Under the pieces are notes generated by a model. It saw only the letters and a list, made by a program, of their open reading frames with translations. It was not told the DNA's origin and made no database searches. Shown here in pieces: positions 33,271 to 45,459 of a stretch of 64,000 bases of DNA (positions are counted from its first letter, which is position 1; each line of letters begins with the position of its first letter). The DNA is from Timema cristinae (Eukaryota > Arthropoda > Insecta > Phasmatodea > Timematidae), in assembly GCA_039000515.1 (NCBI GenBank), contig JBCFYV010001001.1, positions 10,499,873 through 10,563,872 of the forward strand. Reading direction: 5' to 3'. The position numbers and the translations under genes were made by a program.

Positions 33271-33455
33271 TTGCGTAAAGATGATTTGCTCTAAGGGGGA
33301 TGAATTTATAATAAAACAAATATAGGAATAAAGCTCTTCAGTTGTAATATAAGACGGGTGTGTTGTAAAATATTTAGCCCTTATCTGTCTACACCTAATC
33401 ATTTGTTTTTTTTTATGAATTGTGGCTACAATTTTGGACTTTTATCTAAATACGG

Positions 33456-33731
33456 TGACCTGGTGGTCTAGGGTAAGGTGTCAGACTTCTATGCTGGCGG
33501 CCGGGGTTCGATCCTCGGTCCCGGCACAGATTTATCTGATTTCCAAACCCTTCCTACACCTCTGACAAGATATCTTGTGAATGTGTGGAATGCCAGGTTG
33601 CCACCGTGGTTCGGATTCCACGCTAAACTGTAGGTCCTTCATTTCATCTCACAATCACCCTACCATTACACATTAGCGTAAGTGCGTACAACCCGAACGG
33701 GTAGTAAGACGTGGTGCTAATAATAATAATA
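33456..33731 (+). repeat. SINE-T1 copy, 12-bp TSD
   Basis: ATCTAAATACGG lies at 33444-33455 and 33732-33743. The GG of the element head is shared with the duplication. The rest of the element is complete. Confidence 0.92.
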
Positions 33732-34492
33732 ATCTAAATACGGTTTTAACAAAACATATCATTTAAAGCTCTCATAATTACTCTCTGAGTATTAATTAAA
33801 CATAAAATCTATAAATATAATACTCTATAAGATATAACTATTACGGGTTAAGATAACAATTGAACAGAAGGGATTTTTTTTCAAATCCTTTTGGCAACAA
33901 AATAAAAAAAATAAGTAAACGAAACACCATTTAAAAAAATTGATTTGGTTAACTAGGACTGCAACTAATGGCATTAAATAATTAAATTAAAAGATTAATA
34001 CAGCATAACTTTGTAAGATAGCATAAATAATCTCTATAATCTCTATAAAGGAATAAATAAAAAATAAAAACTACTAAAATCTAGATTCGGTTTGCCATGT
34101 CAAAAATATACCACCGAATTAATAAATACCTTATGGTAAGCTGTTTATTTATTTACATGAGACGGTTATGATGAGATATTTGAAACCTGGAGTTTAAAGA
34201 AACATATCAATCAGAAGTAATATAGGAACTATAATAATTTTATGTGTACCAATTTATTAAATCATTGAAAATACTTTGCATTAACACCTTCTTTGGCTTT
34301 GGAAATGTACACTGAATTTTTAAAATGAAATTTACTGTTCAAATATTGTTTAGTCTTATTCATAATGGACAACTATATTTTGCAGCCACCAGTGATGAAG
34401 CAGAAAAGTGATAACTTTTCTTATCACTAAACGTCTAGGCTTAGAACGCAATGTCTATGGTTTTGCGAGGTACAAACTAATATGACGTGGTA

Positions 34493-34784
34493 GGTGACCT
34501 GGTGGTCTAGGGGTAAGGTGTCGGACTTCTGTGCTAGGGTCCGGGGTTCATATCCCCGGTCCCGGCACAGATTTATCTGATTGCCAAACCCTTCCTTCAC
34601 CTCTGACAAGACGTGCATTAATCACAACTTGTGAATGTGTGGAATGCCAGGCCTCCACCGTGGTTCGGATTCCACGCTAAACTGTAGGTCCTCCATTTCA
34701 TCTTACAATCACCCTACCATTACACATTAGCGTAAGTGCGTATAACTCGAACGGGTAGTAAGACGCGGTGCTAATAATAATAAT
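34493..34784 (+). repeat. SINE-T1 copy
   Basis: The full-length head GGTGACCTGGTGGTCTAGGG runs to a short (AAT)n. It belongs to the subtype with the extra GTGCATTAATCACAACTTG stretch in the middle. Confidence 0.9.
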
Positions 34785-34990
34785 TTAAGAAATAGTCTCC
34801 CTCAAAGCTAGAAATAGAGATACATTTCCTCTAAATTCTACCCTCATTCCTACCTAATTAGTGTAAAAGTGAGTATAAACCTGGGGGATGACAAAAAAAA
34901 CCCTATTAGAATACTGTAATGTATTATTTTTATAGTGCTACGCGCCTTACTACTTACTAGATATGTCCGTAACGCACACATTTTCTTTAA

Positions 34991-35335
34991 GGTGGGTTTG
35001 CAAGAAACGCGAGAAAAGGTACTGTGTTTTTGCAGTTTTTATAGCATTTTTTGAGGAAAATAAAAAAAAATGTTCCAGTGGAAACAGTTTAATTTTAGTC
35101 TCATGTTTATATCGACATTTCTTGAATACCTTTCATAAGCATAGCTGGATTAGACGGAACAACTTTTTAAATTAAGAGAGAAATTTGTCGTTATAAATTC
35201 CAGGACACCTTTGAGAGCTATTCAATAACTATCACCATGCGAAGAAATTTAAGCTCGGTTTATACTGGAGCAATATTTTGTTTATTTTGGCAAAAATAAT
35301 GCTCTGATATAAAAAACTGCAAAAAAACACCACCC
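34991..35335. mobile_element. TTAA-type MITE (family M), both ends intact
   Basis: TTAA (34987-34990) then GGTGGGTTTGCAAGAAACGC at the left. CACCACCC then TTAA (35336-35339) at the right. The TTAA duplication and GGTGGG ends fit a piggyBac-like target preference. There is no transposase. Confidence 0.78.
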
Positions 35336-35339
35336 TTAA

Positions 35340-36165
35340 CTCATGTTCCCTATACTTATACCTTGAACACACAATAAAAAAGGGTGAATTTTAAGCAAAT
35401 GTACCCGTATTAAAGGGCAAGGATTTGAAGCAAAGCCTGATCTATCATATTAAAGCCATACCAATCGAACACACCGAAAATAAGCGGACATCGCTTGTAT
35501 TTGTTATAAATTACTTAACAATTTTCACCTACCTTATGTATGTATTCTAGATTAGTTTTATTGGGCTTTAAAAATCCAATTTTTTTTTACTTGAACACAC
35601 GTTGTAGTACTCGTAAATTAAAGCGAAAAAATTTAAAAATTACGTTTTTATGGTGATGATAATAACCGTATCTATAACTATTCTAATTAAAGTTGTACAG
35701 AAATACACATTTTCCAATCTTCTATAATCCATATTTTCATCGCAAGTAATGATTGACTTATAATTCTTGACTAATATTGAAATTACGAACGTTTTGGTGA
35801 ATGTAGGAGGTACGAGTAAAGACTGGAAACCGTTGACTTGTGTCGGTCAAGATTTCCATCTTCATATGGGATGGTTAAACAGTTCTTGAAAAACAAAGAT
35901 GATGAAATTACTCATTTCCTTCTTTTGTATTGTAGGAGTACTGAGTCATCAAGCTTTCACGCACAATATTTAATATAATTCGTCTGACGTGGGAAGAAAC
36001 TGAGGGGTAATTTTTTTTAAAGTATAAAAGAGACGTTCCCATCCACCGGTTTCATTGGCTTAATCAGGGTAACATTTGGTCCATCAAGTGTGACACTTTT
36101 AAGACTGAATGAAAAATGTTATTTGTCGAGTTAAAAAAACAAACAACAGATTAACAATCATCTTT
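35340..36165. other. intergenic DNA, nothing recognised
   Basis: GACTGGAAACCGTTGAC near 35821 recalls the LINE 3' end but is too short to call. Confidence 0.4.
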
Positions 36166-36169
36166 CTAT

Positions 36170-36757
36170 GGATGTCCACACACCAAATGCGACGTTTTGT
36201 TTCGTGACAAGACATTCTGTCGCAATTGGTCGCAACGTATTGCCAAAATATTTAACGAAGCGCCGAACATTGCTTGCGACATAGAGTTGCCTTACGATAG
36301 AAGCATTATATAGTTATATTTTGAAATACGCATGCACAAGACCCCGAATAACATTAGGATATTAAGCCATATTATATTTTCAATTACTTTTAAAACTGAG
36401 TTTCACTACAGAGCTATTAATGTCTATTTTTTTTATTTATTGGGTGAACCCAATATTCTTTCCCTGGTTGCATGTCAAAAATCTGTGTGGATTGCTATAC
36501 AATAACGGCTACGTTTGCTTCCTCATTAGAAATGGTCACCCAACTGTGCAAACTAACATTTTTTCTTAAGAACCAATTAATCACTGCACTCAACTTTTTG
36601 ATGGCTCACTTACAAATGGCGGGAAATCTAACAATTATAGCTTGTTGCTTGTCAAAATGTATCGGGTGTCTCTATATCAAATGAAACGTGATGTAACATT
36701 TTACCCCGGAACAAATTTTCGCTAGTCATATGTTGCATTTGGTGTGTGGCCAGCCTA
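36170..36757. mobile_element. DNA transposon remnant with TIRs
   Basis: The left GGATGTCCACACACCAAATG and the reverse complement of the right end, GGCTGGCCACACACCAAATG, form imperfect TIRs. The interior has an open frame (36472-36684) without family character. Confidence 0.6.
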
Positions 36758-37700
36758 AAACTGGACTCCTGCGCGGGTAAACAAAATACTGGATGGACCA
36801 AATAAAACGGGCCTCAAACGAACAGTATATTAAAGTCTCTGTTATAAATCCGTGCCACCAGCCATTATACATAGCATAGTAAACATTTATTTATTCAAAT
36901 TATGTATATAAGCTGGTTGCGCACATCTCGAACACATACTTTAAAAATACTTTCCGTTTGGGGCCGGTTTTATTTGGGACACACTGTAGTATCCACAAAG
37001 TTACAATCTTTATCAACAAATTTAATTAGCCTATTATCTTGATCTGTTGATTTTGTGATATTTCTTAATAAATATAAAAAAAAACACAACTTAATTTAAA
37101 GTTGAATTTTAAATGAATGTAATACATCAAATTAATAATTGACGTTCTATTCGAGCGTGTGAGTGTAAAGTTATAGTCATCTTGTTAGATGAACGTAAAA
37201 ATGCGATGGTTTATTTTGTTTATCATTTATTTCAAAGGAAGTGCACAAACACGACTTAAGGCAAAATTCATAGTCACTAAGTATATTTTTTTGCTGATTG
37301 TATTTCAATATTTTTTTTCTATAAATCTAGAGTAAAAAGTTACTTGTTTGTAACTATATCCGCGTTCCACGCATGTACGCCATTTTTATCCCCGTTGCTA
37401 ATATTTCGGATGTCCACATAAGATTTAGGAAAGGATGATTATATATTATATTCATTATCTAAACAAATATTAATAATAATAAACTAACTATTGCGAATTG
37501 ACCATTTAAAAAATAAGCTAGACCTTCTGCAGCTGACTAACCCAACAATATGCTGAATGATGACAGTAAATAAAAAGAAGATATAATTTCTAGGGGAATT
37601 TTTAATATACTATTTCTTATAAAACAAAGTTTAAACTCAGAAATGAGATCTAACATTCTGAAAAACGTTAAAAGGCAAAAGTTGTCACAATGGAAATATA
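36758..37700. other. AT-rich intergenic DNA, nothing recognised
   Basis: No gene or repeat boundary was seen. Confidence 0.4.
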
Positions 37701-37711
37701 CTAGCTTCTTA

Positions 37712-37957
37712 CTTCGGTGACCTCATTTTACAGGACGTCACTATTGCAATAAACTGGTCTGCTGGTGACGGGAATATCGGCGTTCAGATCCCGGTTGGGT
37801 ATGCTGAGGTTTTTTCCTAAGTTGTTTTCCAATAATCCTACATGCAAATGCGGGACACCTCTAAAATTGAACCTTCCTCATCACTAATAGATTAGCGTGG
37901 TTAATATATATGTGTACAACCCGAAAGGGTAATAAGATGCGGTGCTAAAAATATCTA
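37712..37957 (+). repeat. SINE-T3 copy
   Basis: The B-box region is GCGTTCAGATCCCGGTTGGG, the body CATGCAAATGCGGG, and the tail CCCGAAAGGGTAATAAGATG. It is followed within 40 bases by a truncated SINE-T1. Confidence 0.7.
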
Positions 37958-37991
37958 TATCAACATGTTATACAATTTATACTTGTTAACA

Positions 37992-38138
37992 CAACTTGTG
38001 AATGTGGGGAATGACAGGCACCCACCGTGGTTCGGATTCCATGTTAAACTGTAGGTCCTCCATTTCATCTCATAATCACCCTACCATTACACATTAGCGT
38101 AAGTGCGTATAACCCGAACGGGTAGTAAGACGCGGTGC

Positions 38139-38174
<36 letters not shown>
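37992..38174 (+). repeat. 5'-truncated SINE-T1, 14-bp TSD
   Basis: It starts at CAACTTGTGAATGTGGGGAA and ends in a long (AAT)n. TATACTTGTTAACA lies at 37978-37991 and 38175-38188. Confidence 0.92.
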
Positions 38175-38176
<2 letters not shown>

Positions 38177-38456
38177 TACTTGTTAACATGTTATACAATC
38201 CGCGAAACATCTCCGTTAATGAGTGGCAAAGTATAAATTGTTAAAGCTCCCTCTTAAACTCGTTTCATATCCTGCCAGATGAATGTTTGTCCTGTACGTT
38301 GCAGGGGCAGTTATCAGACCTTTGTGGTCTGTATGAAAAGTTTTATTCCATAAACTAACATGCTAAAAGTATTGCGACGCCACTAGGGCTGTATGTTAAG
38401 GCAGACTAGATGAGCTGGGTTCTGTTATTAAAAACCGACAGTTCAGGAAATCTTGT

Positions 38457-39060
38457 ATGTGGGAGGTTAGATCGTGCCACGCCAGCATATTCCATGCAGA
38501 TGTGAGGTTAGATCATGCCGTGTCTGACAATTCCATGCAGATGTGAGGTTAGATCATGCTGTGTCTACCAATTCCATCCAGATGTGAGGTTAGATCATGC
38601 TGTGTCTATCAATTCAATACAGATGTGAGGTTTGATCATACAGCATCTGCCAATTCCATCAGATGTGAGGTTAGATATGTCGTGTCCCAAATTCCGTCCA
38701 GATGTGAGGTTGGATCTTGCAGTGCCTGAAAATTCCATCCATGTGTGAGGTTTATCATTGCCACGTATGCATATTCTATCAAATTTTAGGTTAGATCTTG
38801 ACACATCCTCAAATTCCGTCCAGATGTGAGGCCTAATCTTGCCGCGTCTGCATATTCCATCGGATTGATGTTAGATCGTGTGCAAATTGCGTCTATATGT
38901 GAGGTTGAATCATATGCAGTGTCCAAAAATTCCATCCAGATGCAAGTTTAGATCCTGCCGAGGTCTGAAAATTCCTTCAAGATAAGAGATCGGATCATGA
39001 GGGTCTGAAAATTCAGTCTAGATGAGAGGTTAGAACGTGAATGTTGTAAATTCCAATCAA
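38457..39060. repeat. 41-bp minisatellite upstream of gene C
   Basis: About 15 head-to-tail units of roughly 41 bp (ATTCCATCCAGATGTGAGGT, TAGATCATGC, CGTGTCTG) occur. The left units (to about 38720) are similar and the right units increasingly diverged. The array ends about 365 bases before the gene C start codon. An open frame on the minus strand (38595-38804) is an artefact of the repeat. Confidence 0.92.
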
Positions 39061-39424
39061 ATGTAGATGCATATATCTCAAAATGTATAAATTGTAGATG
39101 AGATATTGTAGATTTAACTTGGGAGATATTGCTGTTATTTATTTTGTGTAGTTTGATGGTTTTATTTTAGTTTTTTTGGGTTTTACAACTTAGCTATATA
39201 GTTTAGTCTATAGCCTAGCAAGAGTAGCAATGATCTAAATAGATACACCTGACCCTTTTGGAATGTAGTAATTCCTATTTACTCCTTGTAATGAGTTACT
39301 TATAACAAGAATGGAAAATATTGACCATTAGTTTTAAATTGACATTAATACCCAAAAGTTATACACTTTAATGTTTCATGTAGCTGATAAAGGAACGTCA
39401 TTTGCTGCTTTTTGAAGACGAAAT
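39061..39424 (+). promoter_or_regulatory. presumed promoter region of gene C
   Basis: This is AT-rich. Neither the CACGTG palindrome nor the TATA box of genes A and B is found. Weak TATA-like words (GTTACTTATAAC near 39296, AGTTATACACTTTAATG near 39356) are present but unsupported. Confidence 0.25.
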
Positions 39425-39488
39425 ATGATTCCAGACATGTCCATAAAGAAAGGATGGAGAGTTAATCAATTTTTCACAGCTTTTATCG
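39425..39488 (+). CDS. gene C exon 1
   Basis: It encodes 21 residues starting MIPDMSIKKGWRVNQF, then one base before GTAAGA. The phase (one base of a GTN Val) equals that of exon 1 in A and B, and exon 2 starts with TGAACCT as in gene A. Without transcript data this short exon rests on phase, position and plausibility. Confidence 0.7.
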
Positions 39489-42400
39489 GTAAGAAAATAT
39501 ATTAAGTTAAACTATACAGTATATTAATGATCATTTGGCACTTATATACTAAAAAAAGCCTAGATAATGAAACTGACTATCAGTGATACAATTTGGTAAA
39601 AAAATCTGTAATCCTAGCATTCCAGTTTCTTACTGATAAATTGATTTGGTACCTGTAAGTCCTGGCATTCCCTTTATTTTTAAAGTGAGGCAGTTGCCAG
39701 TTAAGCTGATGTTCTCAATTACTAATAACTAGGCTAGCTGCAAGGTCAAACCTTGAACATGGTTGATATGTTTGCCCAAGAAATTTTTCAGCCATTGCCA
39801 ATTATTTTACATTGCCTTTACTTATATAATTTTATAATTTCTTTAATAAAATCAGAACGAATTTAGTTCACTCCCACTTTATCCACTATTACGGCAGAAA
39901 TATATATTAATTTACAAACAAAGCCCAACTTATCTTAGAATGGTTATGATTAAATGTTATAAGCAACCTGTCCTAGACATGCCTAAAAACAAGATTCTTT
40001 CCATTTATGGACTAATATTGGGTGAGGTTTATTAATAACACTTTGTCTCTCTGATTTAAATGAGAACTTTTTTTTTGTGACAATGGTACCAATATTATTC
40101 CTTAAGTGTGTCATCATAGTGAAATGCGTTTTTGATAATATAGGGATTTAAGGTGAGATCAAAAATACGGTTAAGGCCATTAATTTGCAGTTTTCATAGC
40201 AAAGTTTTTGGCCATATAAAATAAAACTTTGCTTCAGTATATACATATAGTTTTATTTATACTCACAGTTGTGTATTTGTCATAAACATAGTAGAATTTA
40301 ATGAGATTTTTTTTTAACTAATAGATAAAGTTATTTTCAAATTCCCGGATGATTAAGCTAAATATTTAAGAGCTCTTGAGGCTACCATGTATATGATCGC
40401 ATCCACTAAAACATTTTTTTTTAAATATAATGTATCCAAATAAATTTTATCAGAGAAACTAAAAAAAACCTCTCCTTAACTTTTTCTTTCGTCTATCCCA
40501 CATTAACATGATATAAGACCAAACCTGTAAACTTAACAAAAAAATTACTTAACACATGCTTACAAAAGCTTTGCATACGTGTTTGAATTTTTGTCAGAGG
40601 AAGAATGGAATGCATGACTTACGAACACTCCATCTACCCTGAAAGGTAGATTACTAATTTTGACACATTGCGCTATGGCTCTGTCGTATAGGCTTACCAA
40701 CAATGAAATCAAGGGATTATGCTACCTTTCAGAATAAACGAAGTGTGAATTTATCCTTAAAATATCTACTCCTTATCTACTTTGTTGTACGTGTCTATAA
40801 TATTATTTTAACAAATCATTTTGAAAGTTAAAACTATAATTTTTCAATTTTCAAAATATATTCAGTAAATGATTAAATAAAAGGTTCACTTTGTTTACTC
40901 TAATATGGCCTAGCTTATAAGATAGGGCTATAGTATAATATAGGACCGTTACCTCTCAAGGTAATGTGTTGATTTGTATTTCAATAACTTCTTTAAATTA
41001 AACATTTGGGCCTACTTAATGAAGTCTTAACGCACATTGTGGACATCTGGAAATTTAGCATTATTTGTTAAAAGGTTTATTATTTCAAAATATGAGTCTT
41101 AGTGAAGGATATCAACATGTCTGTATAGGATTAAAAACCTTATTTTAATTTTTATGATTTAAAAAAATAATTATAGGTGACACAAACACATTTTAAACAT
41201 TTCACATGAAATGTCGTTATGAGAATAAGCTAAATAGTGTGAAACATAGATTTAGCTTTCCTCAAACAAATAAGATTATCTTATTTAATAGGCTCACAAT
41301 ATAATACTTTAAGATAATTGATAATAATTATAGTAATTTTGAGGATTCATATCTAACGTTTTCATAGGATGAATCGCAGTTTGAGCATATGACTCTCATA
41401 GTACGTGACACCCTTTAAAAGCCTAGTGTGTAACCAGAAAAAAAAAAGCACACAGCTTTAGATTGTCAGATTTACCACCACAAAGTTACATATTTTGAAT
41501 TTCACATAGCCGATGACCATACATTCCCATTAAAAGTTCAACCTAAAAATACCTTTTTATTCGGTCGTATGTAGACTTATTCTAGAAAAAAATTGTTGAA
41601 GTTTACAATATCATCCCACCCTGACTACACTTACTCTTGGTTGATGACAGTCCTTGATTTCCAACAGTGAACCTCGCCGCCTTCGCCCAAGGCGTGGTTA
41701 TCGGGTGGCCGTCCCCGGTTATGCCGTCTTTGCAGTCCAGCCATTCTCCCATTGGCATCAATCCGATGACCGACGAGGAGACGTCATGGTTGGGTTCCCT
41801 CCTGTGTCTGGGCGCACTCGTGGGGACACCCGTCTTCACCCACCTGGCCAACCATTACAGCAGGAAGATGACCGGGTACCTCCTGGGTGTTCCTAGTGTG
41901 ATCAGCTGGCTCATGGTCATCCTGGCCAAGTCTGAACCGGTCCTATACTTGGCCAGGTTCATAGTAGGCTTCTCCGGTGCCGGGAACGTCATCCTATGCC
42001 CCTCTACGTGTCGGAGATAGCGGACGACAACATCAGAGGGACGCTGGGTACTTACATGATGCTCTTCACCAACGCCGGAGTCGTGTTCTCCTACCTTGTG
42101 GGTTTTTATTCTTCATACCTGATATTCTCTTGCGTTTGCCTAATAATGCCAGTGGCGTTCTTGGTAGGATTTTTCTTCCTACCAGAATCTCCAGTTTACT
42201 TGCTAAAACAAGGAAAGTACTACGAAGCAGAGAAGGCTCTATATTGGTTCAAAAATGGCGACAAGGAATCTGTTAACATGGCTATAGAAGAAATAGTAAA
42301 GTCTTCGAAATCTTGTGAAGAAAATATGAGGGGAACACCTTTTATACAAGTTTTAGGGAATAGGGGAACTGTCAAAGGATTGATTATATCACTGTTACTG

Positions 42401-43046
42401 ATCTTGAATATTCAGCTCTCTGGAGTCTCCGCCTTCCAGGCTTACACAGCTCAGGTTTTCCGTGAATCTGGAGGAGTGCTCTCCCGTAGTTCTTCCACGA
42501 TAGTTATCGGTATCTTGCAACTGTTAAGTGTCCTCGCCACGTCGGTCCTGATAGATCGGGTCGGAAGGAAGATCCTGCTACTCAGTTCTAACCTTCTGTC
42601 GTCGACGTGCCTTTGCACTTTCGGGATCTACTTGTACTTGAAAAGCAGAGGTATCGATGTCGCTGGTTACGAGTGGGCGCCTGTCGTGTGTTTGTCGTTG
42701 TACGTTGTGGCCGTGTCGCTAGGTATAGGCCCGTCCCTCTGCTGATTATCTCGGAGATCTTCTCCCCTAGCGTTAGGGCGATAGCCATGACTATATCTCT
42801 TGCTTCCTGTGGGTCGCGTCGTTTCTTGTGTGCAAGTTTTTCCCGGATTTGTACAAGTGTATGGGCCTGTTCGGATGCTGTTGGCTTTTTGCGTGCTCAT
42901 GTTTCGTTTTTGGGTTATTGGAATGGGCGGTTGTTGTCGAGACCAAGAACCGTAGCTTCGAGTCATTAGCTCAAGAACTGAATGGTAAGAAGTCCAAAAA
43001 GGATGCAATACTATCAAAATCTGCTATTGTTTATGTAGATAGCTAA
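39425..43046 (+). CDS. Tret1-like sugar transporter, gene C, two exons, three single-base frameshifts
   Basis: The exons are 39425-39488 (64 nt) and 41668-43046 (1379 nt). The first encodes MIPDMSIKKGWRVNQFFTAF plus Ile and one base of a split Val codon, with donor GTAAGA. The second has acceptor CCAACAG and reads [17 protein letters not shown] to VYVDS. It is the same 12-helix MFS sugar-porter family as A and B, but introns 2 and 3 are absent. Motifs are SRKMTG, PESPVYL, NIQLSGVSAF and DRVGRK. The usual PETK is VETK near the C-terminus. Three one-base losses shift the frame (at 41999-42002, about 42730-42737 and about 42806-42812) and together restore the starting frame. Allowing for them the product is 481 residues, with exactly 460 residues after exon 1 as in gene A. 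It may be intact with assembly errors, or a young pseudogene. Confidence 0.85.
39489..41667 (+). other. gene C intron (2179 bp)
   Basis: It contains one family M MITE (40152-40475). The rest is AT-rich without exon-like blocks. Confidence 0.7.
40152..40475. mobile_element. TTAA-type MITE (family M) in gene C intron
   Basis: TTAA (40148-40151) then GGTGAGATC, with TTTGCAGTTTTCATAGC shared with other copies. The right end has CCTCTCC then TTAA (40476-40479). The interior is diverged. Confidence 0.5.
41668..43046 (+). CDS. gene C exon 2 (all membrane helices)
   Basis: One long exon replaces exons 2-4 of genes A and B. The junction regions read ARFIVGFSGAGNVILCP and AYTAQVFRESGG without any intron. 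The frame is 0 to about 42000, then -1, -1 again near 42733, and -1 again near 42809, after which MCKFFPDLYK and CCWLFACSCF lead to the end. Poly(A) signal AATAAA at 43129-43134. Confidence 0.88.
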
Positions 43047-43128
43047 AAATCTCGCTTGCAGTTGCGAAAACTTTTAAACTTAGATAATGAGTGATTTTAT
43101 TTTAAGGTAGATTTAATATTTTTAAGTA

Positions 43129-43134
43129 AATAAA
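43129..43134 (+). promoter_or_regulatory. poly(A) signal of gene C
   Basis: AATAAA lies 83 bases after the gene C stop codon, the first canonical hexamer downstream. Confidence 0.5.
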
Positions 43135-43857
43135 TATGGTTTTAATATATTATTATAACAATTAAATAAAATATTTTAATATATACGAACTATGATTAAT
43201 AAAATAATTTTTAGAAGAAAACCAGTGTTTAATGTCCATACTATTTGCTTCATGTTATGAACCCTTCCACACTCCCTAAATTATCATAATTAATTTGTCA
43301 AATTAAAATCTATTTACAACATAATTTTTAACTAGAGTATTATTGATATATTTGGCCATAGTTAAAACAAATTTGTTTTAAATATTATATTATATTATAT
43401 TTATTTGTTAAAATATGAATTTGCTATTTTTAATATTTTGTTTGGTTTAATTTTATTAATTAAAAAAAATTGAACTGATAATAACACTTGCTTCATTAGA
43501 TTATTTGCAAACTGGTTTTTTAAGGTATTAAATCTAAAAAAAAAGTCTTGAATAAAAACTATAAAACATGAAGGTTCAAAGTAATTTACATATTATTTGA
43601 AAATTGAAGTTTTTAATTCAAGTACACATAATTTTTCAAATAGTTTCACGTTTATTTTGATCATATCTTTCAAGGGAAACTTAAAAACAAATTTTTTTAA
43701 TTACAAGTCTATAGCTCCATTTTTAAGTTGCCTACCAAGAACTATTTGAAGTTAAATGTGGAGGGCAAATTAGTATAGGCAACCTTAAGATGAGTAAACA
43801 GGAAGTGTTTCCAACTTAGGTTATCTGCTCGACCTTTCCTAGATTATTCGATTGTTC
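43135..43857. other. AT-rich intergenic DNA, nothing recognised
   Basis: No exon-like block or repeat with ends was seen. Confidence 0.45.
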
Positions 43858-43868
43858 TTTATATTCCT

Positions 43869-44145
43869 GGTGACCTGGTGGTCTAGTGGTAAGGTGTCAG
43901 ACTTCTGTGCTGGCGGCCGGGGTTCAATCCTCGGTCCCGGCACAGATTTATCTGATTTCCAAACCCGTCCTACACCTCTGACAAGACATCTTGTGAATGT
44001 GGGGAATGCCAGGCCTCCACCGTGGTTTGGATTCCACGTTAAACTGTAGGTCCTCCATTTCATCTCACAATCACCCTACCATTACACATTAGCGTAAGTG
44101 CGTACAACCCGAACGGGTAGTAAGACGCGGTGCTAATAATAATAA
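43869..44145 (+). repeat. SINE-T1 copy, 11-bp TSD
   Basis: TTTATATTCCT lies at 43858-43868 and 44146-44156 around a complete element. The head is nearly consensus, so it is probably young. Confidence 0.93.
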
Positions 44146-44156
44146 TTTATATTCCT

Positions 44157-45455
44157 TCACCTCCTTTCTCTCTTCAGTTCTCCGAAGGAAAGACTGAAAA
44201 TTTGTGGGGTTCCCTCCCCTCTAGGAAAAAGATGGAGGTGATGAGTAAACCCTCTAGAAAAGAAGAGGGAAACCCAATAATCCTTCTCTTTACCTATCCT
44301 CCACTAGTATTGAGAGATTGAAAGAGGAAGAATAAAAAAAACCTTTCTCTTCGTGTGTGGAGCCGAGGTAAGATCGATCGATGAGACTTCACATGCAGAT
44401 GTCAGCTGCGCTTATATCACGTCATATGCTTTTTTTTTTTGTAATACAGCATCGTCTTTCTAATCCAAACCTAAAGTTGTCAAAGACCTTCCAAAATTGC
44501 ACGGATTATTAAGTGATGATAATAAAAAGTACATGATATAATTATTGATATATTATTATTCTTAAATTAATTCTTATATATTTTATTAATTTTGGTTTAA
44601 ACAAAATTCCCTTATCTACGTAGTATTTTTCTTTATATCAAAATTATACTCTTAACTACAGAGTATTAGTCTTTTGCTTATTGATATAAAATTGTAGACT
44701 TAGCCAGAGAGTAGTTCATGGCCTTTCTAAGTTTCTTTAAACTCTTACAGTTCTATTTTAGGCTTAACGTGTTTTATTTGTTGTTGTTAGACAACTTATC
44801 GCAATAAATTCCCATAGAAACTCTATCACGATGGCAAGACGAAATGCCAAGAGCAGTTTGTCGCGTTGAGATAGAGAACACCATTTTGACCAATGTAAAA
44901 AGAATAGAAGGTAAAGCATATAAGCCGAACGGCTATTTATACGCGGCGATATATAAACAATAAATGGTATGAAGCTCCGCACGGACTTTCTCGCTCCATT
45001 GTTTGAAAATAGAGATATTTACTCAAAACTCGTAATATATGTGAAACAAAATAATATACATTAGCTAACCCAAGTATAAATTGCACTATACTAATATACA
45101 ACTTTTTTTTTAGTACCGGTTTTAAATTTTATGATCTTATTTTTAAAGAATTAATGTCCTCATTTGTATGTTTGTACCGATAAAAAAAGATCAATATTGG
45201 GTCCACAAGGGTCAACACTTCGTAATAAAATTTCAACTTTCAGTTAAAATTTCGAAATTCAGTTAAAATTTTGACATTTAAATAGGTGTTGCAATTCATC
45301 ATGCCTTCGAATTGCTATTAAATGTCTCATTTATAAATTTTGACCAATAAAAAAAATGTAAATGATCATTGAGTTTAAAATGGAGATAGATCATTGTTGT
45401 ACAAACATTTCTCCTAAGAGGTTAAGGAGAAAAAACACTTTTTGAGAGACTTACA
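44157..45455. other. intergenic DNA, nothing firm
   Basis: This is mostly AT-rich. A tail-like ATAAGCCGAACGGCTATTTA near 44919 may be a worn SINE end. Confidence 0.4.
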
Positions 45456-45459
45456 TTTA

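Noticed and set aside
38595..38804. 69-codon frame on the minus strand
   Set aside because: It lies entirely inside the 41-bp minisatellite and is periodic for that reason.
42588..43017. Long frames on the minus strand and in alternate frames over gene C
   Set aside because: They are shadows of the transporter reading frame, which explains all the similarity between paralogs.
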